Positions 16,885 to 25,000 of a stretch of DNA of 37,271 nt are shown here, one piece after another. The position numbers were made by a program, and so were the translations under genes. Below the pieces are notes generated by a model, which saw only the letters and a program-made list of their open reading frames with translations, had not been told where the DNA came from and ran no database searches. Position 1 is the stretch's first letter. Every line of letters begins with the position of its first letter. Source of the DNA: Candidatus Moraniibacteriota bacterium (GTDB lineage Bacteria; Patescibacteriota; Minisyncoccia; Moranbacterales; UBA2206); the NCBI GenBank assembly GCA_013334765.1, contig JAAXWW010000008.1, forward strand, positions 1 through 37,271. Reading direction: 5' to 3'.

Positions 16885-18555
16885 TCAACCAACCCCCTCT
16901 TCGAGCGTGATTCTCGCTTCAGTAACCCTTTCCACCTCCTCAACTATAGTAAGTCCTGCGATAACTTTCAAGAGGCCGTCTTCTTCTATGGTAATGACTC
17001 CCAGATTGTCCCGTTCCTTTCTTAACAGCTCCTCACTGCCTCTTTTTTCAGCGATGATATCTTTCATGACATCCCCGACCGGTATGACTTCGTAGATGGC
17101 AAGCCTGCCTTTAAGACCGGTTCCTCCGCAGATGTCGCATCCCTTCCCATGATAGAACTTCATATCTTCCCTGGATGCGATCCCATATTTTTCGAATTCT
17201 TCCGAAGAGACATGCGAAAGGGTTTCGGTGACCTTTCTTCTGACCGATTCAGGAACCGATATTTCTTCTTTGCAATTCTCGCATATTCTCCTGACCAACC
17301 TCTGAGCAATCACCATGCGAAGCGATGACGAAAGGAGGAACGGTTCTATGCCCATGTCGATAAGACGGGGGATAGCGCCTATGGCCGTATTTGTGTGCAG
17401 AGTTGAAAACATGAGATGCCCAGTGAGAGCGGCATGCACGGCGAGTTCGGCCGTTTCAGCGTCGCGAATCTCTCCCACCATGATAACATTCGGATCCTGC
17501 CGAAGAATGGTCCTGAGCCCTGACGCGAACGTATACCCGATTTCCGGCTTTATCTGGCTCTGGTTTATACCCTCGATATAATACTCGACAGGATCTTCAA
17601 GCGTGACGATATTGCGGTCATCATCGTTAAGTATCTTAAGAGCCGAGTAGAGGGTGGTCGATTTCCCGCTTCCTGTCGGTCCGGTAATGAGGATCATGCC
17701 GAATGATTCATGAATGACTTTCTTGACGTTTTCAAGCGCAAGACCCAGAAGCCCAAGAGCTTCTATTTTTCCCCCTCCTTCATCTTTATCCAAAATTCTC
17801 ATTACCACTTTCTCACCCTCCACCACAGGAAGGGATGAAACGCGGAAGTCGATCTGCCTTCCTTCGACAGTCATGCGGAATCTCCCGTCCTGAGGTTTTC
17901 TTTTTTCGTCGATTTTCAAGTTGGCCATGATCTTGATACGGGAAACCACGACCGGGCCGATTTCAAGAGGCAGAATAAGGCTGACATGGAGGATCCCGTC
18001 GACCCTGAAACGGACGCGATAATCATTGCCCATCGGTTCTATGTGGACATCGCTCGCTTTCCCATCAACCGCATGAGTCAGGATGACTTCGACAAGCTTA
18101 GCGACCGGAGCATCCTTGAGAGTCTCGATTTCCGTCTTGTTCTTGTTTTCTTTTCTCACGAACGCATCCTCGACATCGTCCCTATTCTTGAAAGACTCGA
18201 CTGCTTCGCGGAGAACTTCCGTAGTCTTAGAATACATTTCGAAAAGATCTTCGAACACGCCAGGAGATACCAGGTATATCTTGGTCTCGGATTTCTCTTT
18301 ATCCGATATGAACCTGAGGGCGTTCAAGGCATTGAGATCTTCCGGATCAACCATCGCCACGCTCACCGATCCAGATTCTCTCTGAAAAGAGAAAATCTTG
18401 TATTTTTCGGATACGTCGCGTGGGATTATATTGACGATTTCACTTGGAATGTTTTCAGGCGCGTTCAAAAGGTACGCTACGCCGAGCTTCTCAGCTTTCC
18501 GCATCACCTCTTCCTTCATGCTATCGTTCTTTTTCTTCTCCTCCTCTTTTGTCAT
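16885..18555 (-). CDS. pilB: type IV pilus assembly ATPase PilB
   Basis: A 556-residue extension motor. An N-terminal MshEN/GspE-N-like domain (~30-110), then HAVDGKASDVHIEP, Walker A GPTGSGKST (292-299), an Asp-rich TLEDPVE, Walker B-like VIMVGEIRDAETA, and a zinc tetracysteine CENC ... CDICGGTG near 425-475, diagnostic for PilB/GspE over PilT. It hydrolyses ATP at the PilC platform to add pilins. It starts 5 bp after the pilO stop. Confidence 0.96.
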   Translation of the reverse strand: MTKEEEKKKNDSMKEEVMRKAEKLGVAYLLNAPENIPSEIVNIIPRDVSEKYKIFSFQRESGSVSVAMVDPEDLNALNALRFISDKEKSETKIYLVSPGVFEDLFEMYSKTTEVLREAVESFKNRDDVEDAFVRKENKNKTEIETLKDAPVAKLVEVILTHAVDGKASDVHIEPMGNDYRVRFRVDGILHVSLILPLEIGPVVVSRIKIMANLKIDEKRKPQDGRFRMTVEGRQIDFRVSSLPVVEGEKVVMRILDKDEGGGKIEALGLLGLALENVKKVIHESFGMILITGPTGSGKSTTLYSALKILNDDDRNIVTLEDPVEYYIEGINQSQIKPEIGYTFASGLRTILRQDPNVIMVGEIRDAETAELAVHAALTGHLMFSTLHTNTAIGAIPRLIDMGIEPFLLSSSLRMVIAQRLVRRICENCKEEISVPESVRRKVTETLSHVSSEEFEKYGIASREDMKFYHGKGCDICGGTGLKGRLAIYEVIPVGDVMKDIIAEKRGSEELLRKERDNLGVITIEEDGLLKVIAGLTIVEEVERVTEARITLEEGVG

Positions 18556-18560
18556 ATTTT

Positions 18561-19397
18561 TTAAGGAGCAAATGGATTGTCTTTGCCAGGCTGCCCTCCG
18601 GTGATCTGTCCGATAGGATTATTTCTTATACTCTTAATGCTGTCGATAGCTTTCGAATCGAAGCTTCCGGAAAGAAATACCGGATTATCGATATCGCCAT
18701 CCGTAAATGAACTGCTCTTCTTGATATAGTCAAAATTGATGATCAAGTCAGCCTTCAGGCTTCCCGTAACATTGTTTTCCTGATCTACGAGCGGCTTGAT
18801 CGAAATGCTATCTAACTGATTGAACCGGTTAAGCCTATACAGGCTCGCCAAAACATTCTTCATGCTCCCATAATCTCCGATTAAGGATACTTTCGCGGAA
18901 ATCACCCGCTTGTCAGCCTTGGAAGGCGGAGATGAGAGAGTCTCTCCAGACATCATCATTGTTAAATCGGTTGCCATGGCCTGCGACTGCGAAACTGTCC
19001 CGTCCGCTATGATACCAGCAGATGAATCCTCGGCTGTTTTCGATGAGTCAGAGATATCTTCTTCGTTAAGCGAAAGGTTGTATACCAAGAGGCTATTGGA
19101 AGAAGCCAGCGAATTGATCCCGTTTATTATCTCTTCTTCCTTGGCAGATCCAGGGATATATTCGAATACCAAATCACTACTCGCTTTGTCTGAAGAAAGG
19201 ACAGAGGCAAGACTGGCCGCATTCTGAGCCCGCTTATCGATCTCGCTTATTTTTTCTTTTTTATTGGCCAATTCTCGGGTTTTTTCGACAATGCCGCTTC
19301 CGTCCACGGGACTGGTGTAGACAGGATAGATATACCATATCAGGAAAATTATAATGAAAGCGACAGACAACGGCGCTATCAGCAATTTTAGTTTCAT
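18561..19397 (-). CDS. PilO-like pilus alignment protein
   Basis: A 278-residue single-pass membrane protein. Membrane helix at ~8-28 (APLSVAFIIIFLIWYIYPVY), a coiled-coil stretch (~35-65, KTRELANKKEKISEIDKRAQ) and a C-terminal ferredoxin-like domain. That layout, with its place between pilN and pilB, identifies it as PilO, partner of PilN in the ring that links PilM to the pilus. Middle residues 110-160 are Ser/Ala-rich and longer than usual. A GC hairpin stands in the 57-bp gap upstream. Confidence 0.82.
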   Translation of the reverse strand: MKLKLLIAPLSVAFIIIFLIWYIYPVYTSPVDGSGIVEKTRELANKKEKISEIDKRAQNAASLASVLSSDKASSDLVFEYIPGSAKEEEIINGINSLASSNSLLVYNLSLNEEDISDSSKTAEDSSAGIIADGTVSQSQAMATDLTMMMSGETLSSPPSKADKRVISAKVSLIGDYGSMKNVLASLYRLNRFNQLDSISIKPLVDQENNVTGSLKADLIINFDYIKKSSSFTDGDIDNPVFLSGSFDSKAIDSIKSIRNNPIGQITGGQPGKDNPFAP

Positions 19398-19408
19398 ATT
19401 TGTTTTTT

Positions 19409-19436
19409 AGGAGCGAACATACGCGCTCCTTTTTTT
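19409..19436 (+). terminator. plus-strand terminator-like hairpin inside the pil operon
   Basis: AGGAGCG (19409-19415) / CGCTCCT (19424-19430) followed by T7 on the plus strand, that is, oriented against the operon. On the operon strand it is a hairpin in the pilN-pilO spacer without a U tract. Confidence 0.6.
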
Positions 19437-19454
19437 ATATTTGGTTTAATATAT

Positions 19455-19982
19455 TTAATTTATCTTAAGCGTAATGGGAAAACTCACTTTATTGGTTTTC
19501 GTATCAAGCGTGCTTTCACCAGCGGAAACTATCGAAAAATAGCTCGATCCCCTGAAACTGAGAATCTGCTTAGCCATGATGTCATAGTTATCAGCCAAGC
19601 AATCAAGCGTTATTGCTCCAGCATCCTTATCATACTCGTATGAAGCGACGTATGACCCGGCGATGATAAGCCTTTCTATTTCGCGAAGATCCAGAACGGA
19701 ATCCCTCTGGCTCTCTGCCGAACTTTTGGCAAAATCAAGCCTGTTCTGAAAATCAAGCACTTCTTTGGCATTCTGGCCTACGAAATCATTGCGTTTTTCC
19801 TGGTATTCGGCGGACACGTTGTCGATGCTTCTGCCAAGATACCCTTTGTACATGACCATGGCTAAATACGCGATGACGACAAGCACCACCAATGCCAGTA
19901 TCCATTTCAATGAAGCCCCTATGATTTCTTTTCTGTCCTCGCCTCTGCCGACCGTACCGGAAGCCAAATTTATATTTTCCAT
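19455..19982 (-). CDS. PilN-like pilus alignment protein
   Basis: A 175-residue protein from the ATG at 19982 (an upstream in-frame start is less likely). It begins MENINLASG, matching the conserved PilN N-terminus (INLLP-like) that docks into PilM, then a membrane helix (WILALVVLVVIAYLAMVMY), a coiled coil (EYQEKRNDFVGQNAKEVLDF) and a small C-terminal domain. Gene order pilM-pilN-pilO confirms it. The leader is A-rich (ACAAAAAT before the ATG) without SD. Confidence 0.85.
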   Translation of the reverse strand: MENINLASGTVGRGEDRKEIIGASLKWILALVVLVVIAYLAMVMYKGYLGRSIDNVSAEYQEKRNDFVGQNAKEVLDFQNRLDFAKSSAESQRDSVLDLREIERLIIAGSYVASYEYDKDAGAITLDCLADNYDIMAKQILSFRGSSYFSIVSAGESTLDTKTNKVSFPITLKIN

Positions 19983-20027
19983 ATTTTTGTATTTTTTTAT
20001 CCAAGCATGACCGCCTGGCAATTTAGT

Positions 20028-21158
20028 TTATTTCTTATTCTTAATGCGCTCTTCGATGCCCTTCAACGCCAAACCGACCGAAACCGAAAAACGGGTTTTG
20101 TTTTCCTGAAGGACCGATTCCACTTTGCTATCACATCCGACTCTTTTGAACGGATCCCCTATGGATGTCGGTATCTTGAGTTTTTCCTGAAAATATTCAG
20201 AAATGCCGGTAAGCTCAGCGGTTCCGCCGGAGAGGATAATGCCATTGACCGAAGCCGTGCCGTCATCCTTGTAGTGAGCCCTTATAGTCCTCGATACTTC
20301 GTTTATGATCGAGTCCAGGGTTGAGAAATTAACATACGAATCCTTGCTGAAAAAGTTATTGCCTGATACCTTCATATCCTCAGCCCTATCATAGTCTATC
20401 TGCATGCTTCTGGATATTATCCTCGTAAGATCCTTTCCGCCGGCATCTATATTCCTGTTGATCTTTATTGATCCTTTTTCCACTAGAACGATATTGCAAG
20501 CCCTCGAGCCTATATCGACTATGACGAAATTCCCTGGATCATTCCCGATCAATGACCTGACCAAGGGAAAAGTTTCGATATCGATCGAGCGGAGATTTAG
20601 ATTGGATGAATTTATGATGCTCTCATAATTAGCCACCCTGCTTTTCGAAGCGGCCACTAGGAGTATCTCCAGCATTTTCGGAGCCTCATTGGATGCGTTA
20701 CCAGCCGCATTGCTGTTCCGCACGAGATTGCTCAGATCAGGAGCATTCCTTTCCCCTCCTTTTTTTCCGACTATATCCCAGCTGATGACAACATCCTCCA
20801 GAGATGTCGGGATATACTTATGCGCTTCGAACTTTATGGCCTGTTCCATATCCTCAGCTGGCATTTCTGGAAAATCGATAAGGGTTATAAGTCCGCCGAA
20901 AGCCGGAATGGAAACATAGGCATCCTTGGATCTGATGCCTGCCTTTGAAAGCATGCTTTTTATGTAGCTTGGAACTATCGGACCGATGAAATTGGCAGTC
21001 GGATCATTCCTCACGGCAGACCCGTCATCAAAAGATGCCCACGCATAATTAGACAGAACCGGAGTCTCCCCTTCCAATCTCAGCTCGACTATCTTGATTG
21101 AGGATGTTCCGATATCTATTCCCAAGACTGGTTTGTTTCCGGATCCGAAACTGAACAT
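20028..21158 (-). CDS. pilM: PilM, actin-like pilus assembly protein
   Basis: A 376-residue cytoplasmic ATP-binding protein of the FtsA/actin fold. Phosphate-1 motif LGIDIGTSSIKIVEL (~15-28), SHS2-like insert (AYVSIPAFGGLITLIDFPEM), phosphate-2 VIVDIGSRACNIVLVEKG and adenosine motif IILSGGTAELTGI. It binds the PilN N-terminus and links to the motor. First gene of the operon: its promoter lies in the 67-bp gap shared with the divergent comFC. Confidence 0.94.
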   Translation of the reverse strand: MFSFGSGNKPVLGIDIGTSSIKIVELRLEGETPVLSNYAWASFDDGSAVRNDPTANFIGPIVPSYIKSMLSKAGIRSKDAYVSIPAFGGLITLIDFPEMPAEDMEQAIKFEAHKYIPTSLEDVVISWDIVGKKGGERNAPDLSNLVRNSNAAGNASNEAPKMLEILLVAASKSRVANYESIINSSNLNLRSIDIETFPLVRSLIGNDPGNFVIVDIGSRACNIVLVEKGSIKINRNIDAGGKDLTRIISRSMQIDYDRAEDMKVSGNNFFSKDSYVNFSTLDSIINEVSRTIRAHYKDDGTASVNGIILSGGTAELTGISEYFQEKLKIPTSIGDPFKRVGCDSKVESVLQENKTRFSVSVGLALKGIEERIKNKK

Positions 21159-21194
21159 TTTTATTTATCGTTATCTTTTTATTTCAATGCGGTA

Positions 21195-21200
21195 ATTATA
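21195..21200 (-). promoter_or_regulatory. -10 of the pilM operon promoter
   Basis: TATAAT on the minus strand, 36 bp before the pilM ATG, in the divergent pilM-comFC intergenic region. The -35 is weak. Confidence 0.5.
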
Positions 21201-21294
21201 ACACACTTTTTGCAATATTGACACAATGCCTGAGTTATCCACATGCGGCAGTTTATCTTTTCTTGAGGCTCGTCTTGATATATTAAAACTGCCT

Positions 21295-22026
21295 ATGACA
21301 CAACATGGTTTCAGAAAAATAATCCTCGACACCCTCTTCCCTCTTTTCTGCCTTGGCTGCGGAAAGGAAGGATTTTGGGTTTGCGAAAGATGTTCTTCAA
21401 AGATAAGGCTCAAGAAGATCCAGATCTGCCCGATTTGCGAGCGGGAGGAAGAACCGTTGGGAAGCATATGCCGGAAATGCCGGGAAAAATACCCGGACAC
21501 GGCATTCAATTCGCTCATCGTCGCAAGCGAATACGATCGCATCGCAAAAATCGTCCATCTTTTCAAATACAAATTCATCCCCGAGCTAGCATCGCCTCTT
21601 GGAAGCATGCTTGTGAAATCTTTCATCGAAAAGAACCTGCCACTGCCCGATTTAATCGTTCCGGTTCCGATTCACAGAAAAAGGCTCCGCTGGCGAGGAT
21701 TCAACCAGTCGGAACTTCTCGGAAAGTTCTTGAGCGAGAATATCGCGCCAGGAATAACCGTGCCTGTCCTTAATGAGTGTGTTATCAGGAAGAGATACGC
21801 TTCGGCACAGATGAAGATCGGAAGCTATCAGGAAAGAATCAATAATATGAAGGATTCTTTCATGCTCAATAGGAAATATCAGGATGTCATCAGGATGAAA
21901 AGAATCCTTCTTGTCGATGATGTCGTAACGACCGGCGCGACGATAGCTGAGTGCGCCAAAGAAATAAGAAAGGCTGAACCGAAAGAAATCCACGTCATGG
22001 CGATTGCGAGGCAAGGGATGGGGTGA
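21295..22026 (+). CDS. comFC: ComF-family phosphoribosyltransferase-like protein
   Basis: A 243-residue protein if started at the ATG at 21295 (MTQHGFRKIILD, close to the family's usual beginning); an in-frame start at 21226 would add 23 residues. N-terminal zinc-ribbon Cys pairs CLGC / CERC / CPIC / CRKC (~16-68), then a PRTase fold with VPVPIHRKRLRWRGFNQ and the PRPP loop ILLVDDVVTTGAT. ComFC is needed for transformation in several bacteria, probably acting on incoming single-stranded DNA. It is divergent from the T4P operon, so a shared DNA-uptake role is plausible. TATATT at about 21277-21282 would give a very short leader for the internal start. Confidence 0.9.
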   Translation: MTQHGFRKIILDTLFPLFCLGCGKEGFWVCERCSSKIRLKKIQICPICEREEEPLGSICRKCREKYPDTAFNSLIVASEYDRIAKIVHLFKYKFIPELASPLGSMLVKSFIEKNLPLPDLIVPVPIHRKRLRWRGFNQSELLGKFLSENIAPGITVPVLNECVIRKRYASAQMKIGSYQERINNMKDSFMLNRKYQDVIRMKRILLVDDVVTTGATIAECAKEIRKAEPKEIHVMAIARQGMG

Positions 22027-22080
22027 ATCGGTCGTTGATGGTCTCCTTTGTCCCGCTAAGACGGGACTATGGCGACCGAT
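22027..22080. repeat. nested palindrome A (3' of tRNA-Pro CGG)
   Basis: Outer arms ATCGGTCG (22027-22034) / CGACCGAT (22073-22080) and inner arms GTCCCG (22050-22055) / CGGGAC (22062-22067). The outer arm begins inside the comFC stop region. It may also terminate the tRNA transcript. Confidence 0.65.
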
Positions 22081-22081
22081 G

Positions 22082-22152
22082 TCGGAGTGCCGGGAATCGA
22101 ACCCGGATTACACGAACCCGAATCGTGCGTAATGCCACTATACCACACTCCG
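22082..22152 (-). tRNA. tRNA-Pro (CGG)
   Basis: A 71-nt cloverleaf: acceptor CGGAGTG/CACTCCG, A73, short D-arm GTATAGTGGCATTAC, anticodon stem CACGA/TCGTG with loop TTCGGGT (anticodon CGG), and T-arm CCGGG TTCGATT CCCGG. No CCA is encoded. Second tRNA of a two-gene Pro unit. Confidence 0.93.
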
Positions 22153-22180
22153 TGGATTGTATTGAAAATTGCGCTAATAT

Positions 22181-22217
22181 GGTCGCCTTCGTTCCGCTAC
22201 GCGGAACTTCAGCGACC
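22181..22217. repeat. nested palindrome B (between the tRNA-Pro genes)
   Basis: Outer arms GGTCGC (22181-22186) / GCGACC (22212-22217) and inner arms GTTCCGC (22191-22197) / GCGGAAC (22201-22207), loop TAC. Same architecture as repeats A and C, different bases. Confidence 0.7.
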
Positions 22218-22221
22218 GCTG

Positions 22222-22292
22222 TCGGGCTGCTGGGAATCGAACCCAGTCTACATCCACCCCATGGACGCGTACTGCCGGTATACTACAGCCCG
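22222..22292 (-). tRNA. tRNA-Pro (GGG)
   Basis: A 71-nt cloverleaf: acceptor CGGGCTG/CAGCCCG, A73, D-arm GTATACCGGCAGTAC, anticodon stem CGTCC/GGATG with loop ATGGGGT (anticodon GGG), and T-arm CTGGG TTCGATT CCCAG. No CCA is encoded. First tRNA of the Pro unit. Confidence 0.92.
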
Positions 22293-22312
22293 AAAAAACA
22301 AACACGCACTTT

Positions 22313-22349
22313 GCCCGCCGAAGTCCCGCTGAGCGGGACGGAGGCGGGC
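22313..22349. repeat. nested palindrome C (5' of tRNA-Pro GGG)
   Basis: Outer arms GCCCGCC (22313-22319) / GGCGGGC (22343-22349) and inner arms GTCCCGCT (22323-22330) / AGCGGGAC (22332-22339), joined by GAA and GGA. All stems are perfect. It lies between the presumed promoter and the first tRNA. Confidence 0.75.
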
Positions 22350-22374
22350 AGCCCGAAAACTGGTTTCAGACTTG

Positions 22375-22380
22375 ATTATA
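22375..22380 (-). promoter_or_regulatory. -10 of the tRNA-Pro unit
   Basis: TATAAT on the minus strand, with the expected start near 22368, upstream of palindrome C and both tRNA-Pro genes. No good -35 is seen. Confidence 0.45.
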
Positions 22381-22481
22381 GCGCAAATGATAAAAAAATA
22401 AAGCCCCGACTCTATTTATCAGAAATCCGGATTATCTAGTCCAATGAAGCGGATATGGCATAGTTCTTGGCAAAAAATTCC

Positions 22482-23057
22482 TTAGCGATTCCGAATATGG
22501 CATTTATTCAGAACTTCGTATCGTGATTTTTTGGGCAAACTATAGAGAGGATTGATTGTGAATATATAGATATTAGCAATTATGAAAACAGTCACCCATA
22601 ACCAAACTGAAGCCGACGCGAATCCGAAAATTATTCCACCCAGAGCCCCGACACAAGATATTGTTCCAAGACCATCAATAACCATCTTGTATCTTAGCAA
22701 ATTAAAAAAATCACCCGCATCAACCATATAGAGCAGCTCGATATATTTCACCACGGATACTGAAAAAAGCAATGCCGCCCATAATGCAAACTTCATCGGA
22801 TTATCGAGATTGAAAGCCAATATTATATATATAATTGCCAATATTGCATCGACCATCCATTGGAACCTGTCAGTCAGAGGGATAATATCGGAAAAAAGCC
22901 TTATAGAAAAAAAGGTATTGAATGTTAAAATCGCATAGAAAATAACCAATGGTAACGATTCCTCAAAATTGTTCGTTTTCCATAAATTAATGATTCCAAG
23001 AATTGTCAATACTGCGGTCATGGATACAGCTTTTTCTTTCGCGTAAGTATTCTTCAT
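22482..23057 (-). CDS. polytopic membrane protein of unknown function
   Basis: A 191-residue protein with about six hydrophobic helices (for example MVDAILAIIYIILAFNL, FASASVWLWVTVFIIANIYI) and a short basic C-terminal tail. There is no recognised motif. It is the last gene of the envelope operon, 18 bp after the GT2 glycosyltransferase, so a role in surface-glycan handling or lipid-linked intermediates is conceivable but unproven. No clear terminator follows. Codon choice is AT-richer than in the pil genes. Confidence 0.75.
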   Translation of the reverse strand: MKNTYAKEKAVSMTAVLTILGIINLWKTNNFEESLPLVIFYAILTFNTFFSIRLFSDIIPLTDRFQWMVDAILAIIYIILAFNLDNPMKFALWAALLFSVSVVKYIELLYMVDAGDFFNLLRYKMVIDGLGTISCVGALGGIIFGFASASVWLWVTVFIIANIYIFTINPLYSLPKKSRYEVLNKCHIRNR

Positions 23058-23075
23058 AAAAAAATTAATCAGCGA

Positions 23076-23780
23076 TTATTCATTCGTATAGGGCTTATGA
23101 AACAGGACTTGCCAAATGAAGTTCGCGGCGTATTTCCAGGAAATCCTAACCATCCCCTGCTCGGAAAAACGCCTGCTGGAGGAATAGACAAAAAAATCCA
23201 TATCGAAAACCGACTTCCCGAATTTTGAAATCCTCCTAGCGACATCAGTGTCTTCTCCATAAAATTCGATATCCGTGTCGAATCCTCCCATTTTTTTGAG
23301 CGCTTCTTTCCTAGCCACGAAGTTGCCGCCAAGTACCATGAACCCGACTATCATATACGCGATTGGCGCTGAAATATTCCAGAGAAACTCCAATATCGTT
23401 TTTTGGTATTTCGATCCGTCATAATACCTATACGGTCCGCTATAACAAACTATGTCATTATTATTGAAAAGTTTTTGCTCGATAATATCGAACCATCCAG
23501 AAGTAATCCGAGTATCGGCATCCAGATAGGCCAGAAATTCACCCCTGGCCTCCTCGAGTCCTCTTTGCCTAGCCCTAGTCAAACCCTTTCTGGCTTCGTC
23601 TACAACTCGCACATCTTCAAAACTGCAGGCAACTTCCTTGGTCTTATCAAAGCTGGCATTATTGATTACGATAATTTCGATCCCATAATCCTTGCCGCTT
23701 GATTCCTCCAAAATAGACCGGAGGCAATCGCCAATGTAATCCTCTTCGTTGTATGCTGGAATGACAAAGCTCAGTTTCAT
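23076..23780 (-). CDS. family 2 glycosyltransferase
   Basis: A 234-residue GT-A fold enzyme. It begins MKLSFVIPAYNEEDYIGDCL and has IEIIVINNASFDKT, the nucleotide-sugar metal motif DAD in FLAYLDADTRI, then GGNFVARKEALKKMGGFD and YGEDTDVARRI (the ED acidic base region). A hydrophobic stretch near 140-160 may associate with the membrane. It would transfer a sugar from an activated donor in envelope or exopolysaccharide synthesis. 10 bp downstream of the GT4 gene. Confidence 0.92.
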   Translation of the reverse strand: MKLSFVIPAYNEEDYIGDCLRSILEESSGKDYGIEIIVINNASFDKTKEVACSFEDVRVVDEARKGLTRARQRGLEEARGEFLAYLDADTRITSGWFDIIEQKLFNNNDIVCYSGPYRYYDGSKYQKTILEFLWNISAPIAYMIVGFMVLGGNFVARKEALKKMGGFDTDIEFYGEDTDVARRISKFGKSVFDMDFFVYSSSRRFSEQGMVRISWKYAANFIWQVLFHKPYTNE

Positions 23781-23790
23781 CCTGATTGGA

Positions 23791-24984
23791 TTATTCGTTA
23801 TGATGATCTTTTATGATTTTTTCATATATCCCTATCCATTTTTTCGCGACCTTCTCCGGAGAAAACTTCCTAGCGGTTTCAATGCCTCCTTGTCCAAGTT
23901 TTTTCCTAAGCTCCGCGCTTTCAAAAAGCTTTATCATTTTTTGGGCGATTCCTTCGTAATCCCCGACTTGAAGCACGAATCCGTTCTTCTTATCGATATA
24001 TTCCGGAAGCGCCCAGGCATCCACTCCGATGACTGGCAATCCGGTTGCCATGGCCTTCATCATGCTGATACACTGCATTTCTGCAGTACTCGCAACCGCG
24101 AAAACATCAGCTGCCTTGTATATCAAGGCGTGATCTTCGGTACTCACTGTTCCGAAAAATTTCACCTTGTCCCCGACTCCGAGTTCTTCTGCCAATTTCT
24201 TAAGTGATCCTTCCGCGCCTCCATGCCCAGTTATCGCAAAATCAGCATTTGGAATATTCTTGCTCGCTGTTGCAAAAGCGCGAATGAGAACATCCACATG
24301 CTTTTCAGCCGCAAGCCTTCCAGCATAAAGAAGAGTGAGTCCCGATAATCCGAATTTATTCTTGAGATCATTCCTCCCTTCCTGAGAAACCGGGGAAAAA
24401 TTTGCAATATCAATTGGATTGGATATGACCATGGAAGGTTTCTTGAAACCATTATCTTTCATCTCGATGAGTATCCCCTTACTAGGAGCCGTAACGAAAT
24501 CGCATCGGTTATAGAACCAGGAAACGAAACCCTTGGCGATTTTTTCAACCAATTTCCCCTTCACCGGACCGTATTTTATGAATTCCGTTATAGGAGTATG
24601 GTTAGTGCCAACCAAGGGAACTTTCAAAAATCTGGAAGCTGCTAGCGCTTCCATGCCGACACCGAAAAAAAGATGAACGTGGATTATGTCCGGCTTGTTT
24701 TCCCTCATCCGCATCCAGCGTAAGGATGTAGGAATGACTATACGTCCCTGTTCAGTCGGCATCGGATATCTCATGGAGAGCAAACGGTGGATCCTTATCT
24801 TTTCCCCTAAATCAATCTCCTTAAATGCAGTGCCCGCTTTCAAAAAATCTTTTTTCGAGTATCTAGGAGCGTATATATCAACGAGGTGGCCCATCTTGGA
24901 AAATTCTTTGGCAGAATCTATTATGGAGTCAGAAATACCGCTCAATTCCGGATAGAAATTATCATTAAATATCGCTATTCTCAT
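23791..24984 (-). CDS. family 4 glycosyltransferase
   Basis: A 397-residue GT-B fold enzyme similar in layout to MgtA/PimB-type lipid glycosyltransferases. N-terminal MRIAIFNDNFYPELSGISDS, acceptor-side HVHLFFGVG and TNHTPITEF, donor-domain YAGRLAAEKHVDVLIRAF, and EMQCISMMKAMATGLPVIG, where the EX7E motif appears as EX7K. Some such enzymes glycosylate diacylglycerol or phosphatidylinositol. Its place beside a GT2 and a DedA protein supports glycolipid or envelope work. Spacing is 16 bp after the DedA gene. Confidence 0.9.
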   Translation of the reverse strand: MRIAIFNDNFYPELSGISDSIIDSAKEFSKMGHLVDIYAPRYSKKDFLKAGTAFKEIDLGEKIRIHRLLSMRYPMPTEQGRIVIPTSLRWMRMRENKPDIIHVHLFFGVGMEALAASRFLKVPLVGTNHTPITEFIKYGPVKGKLVEKIAKGFVSWFYNRCDFVTAPSKGILIEMKDNGFKKPSMVISNPIDIANFSPVSQEGRNDLKNKFGLSGLTLLYAGRLAAEKHVDVLIRAFATASKNIPNADFAITGHGGAEGSLKKLAEELGVGDKVKFFGTVSTEDHALIYKAADVFAVASTAEMQCISMMKAMATGLPVIGVDAWALPEYIDKKNGFVLQVGDYEGIAQKMIKLFESAELRKKLGQGGIETARKFSPEKVAKKWIGIYEKIIKDHHNE

Positions 24985-25000
24985 AGTGTTTCAGTAATGA

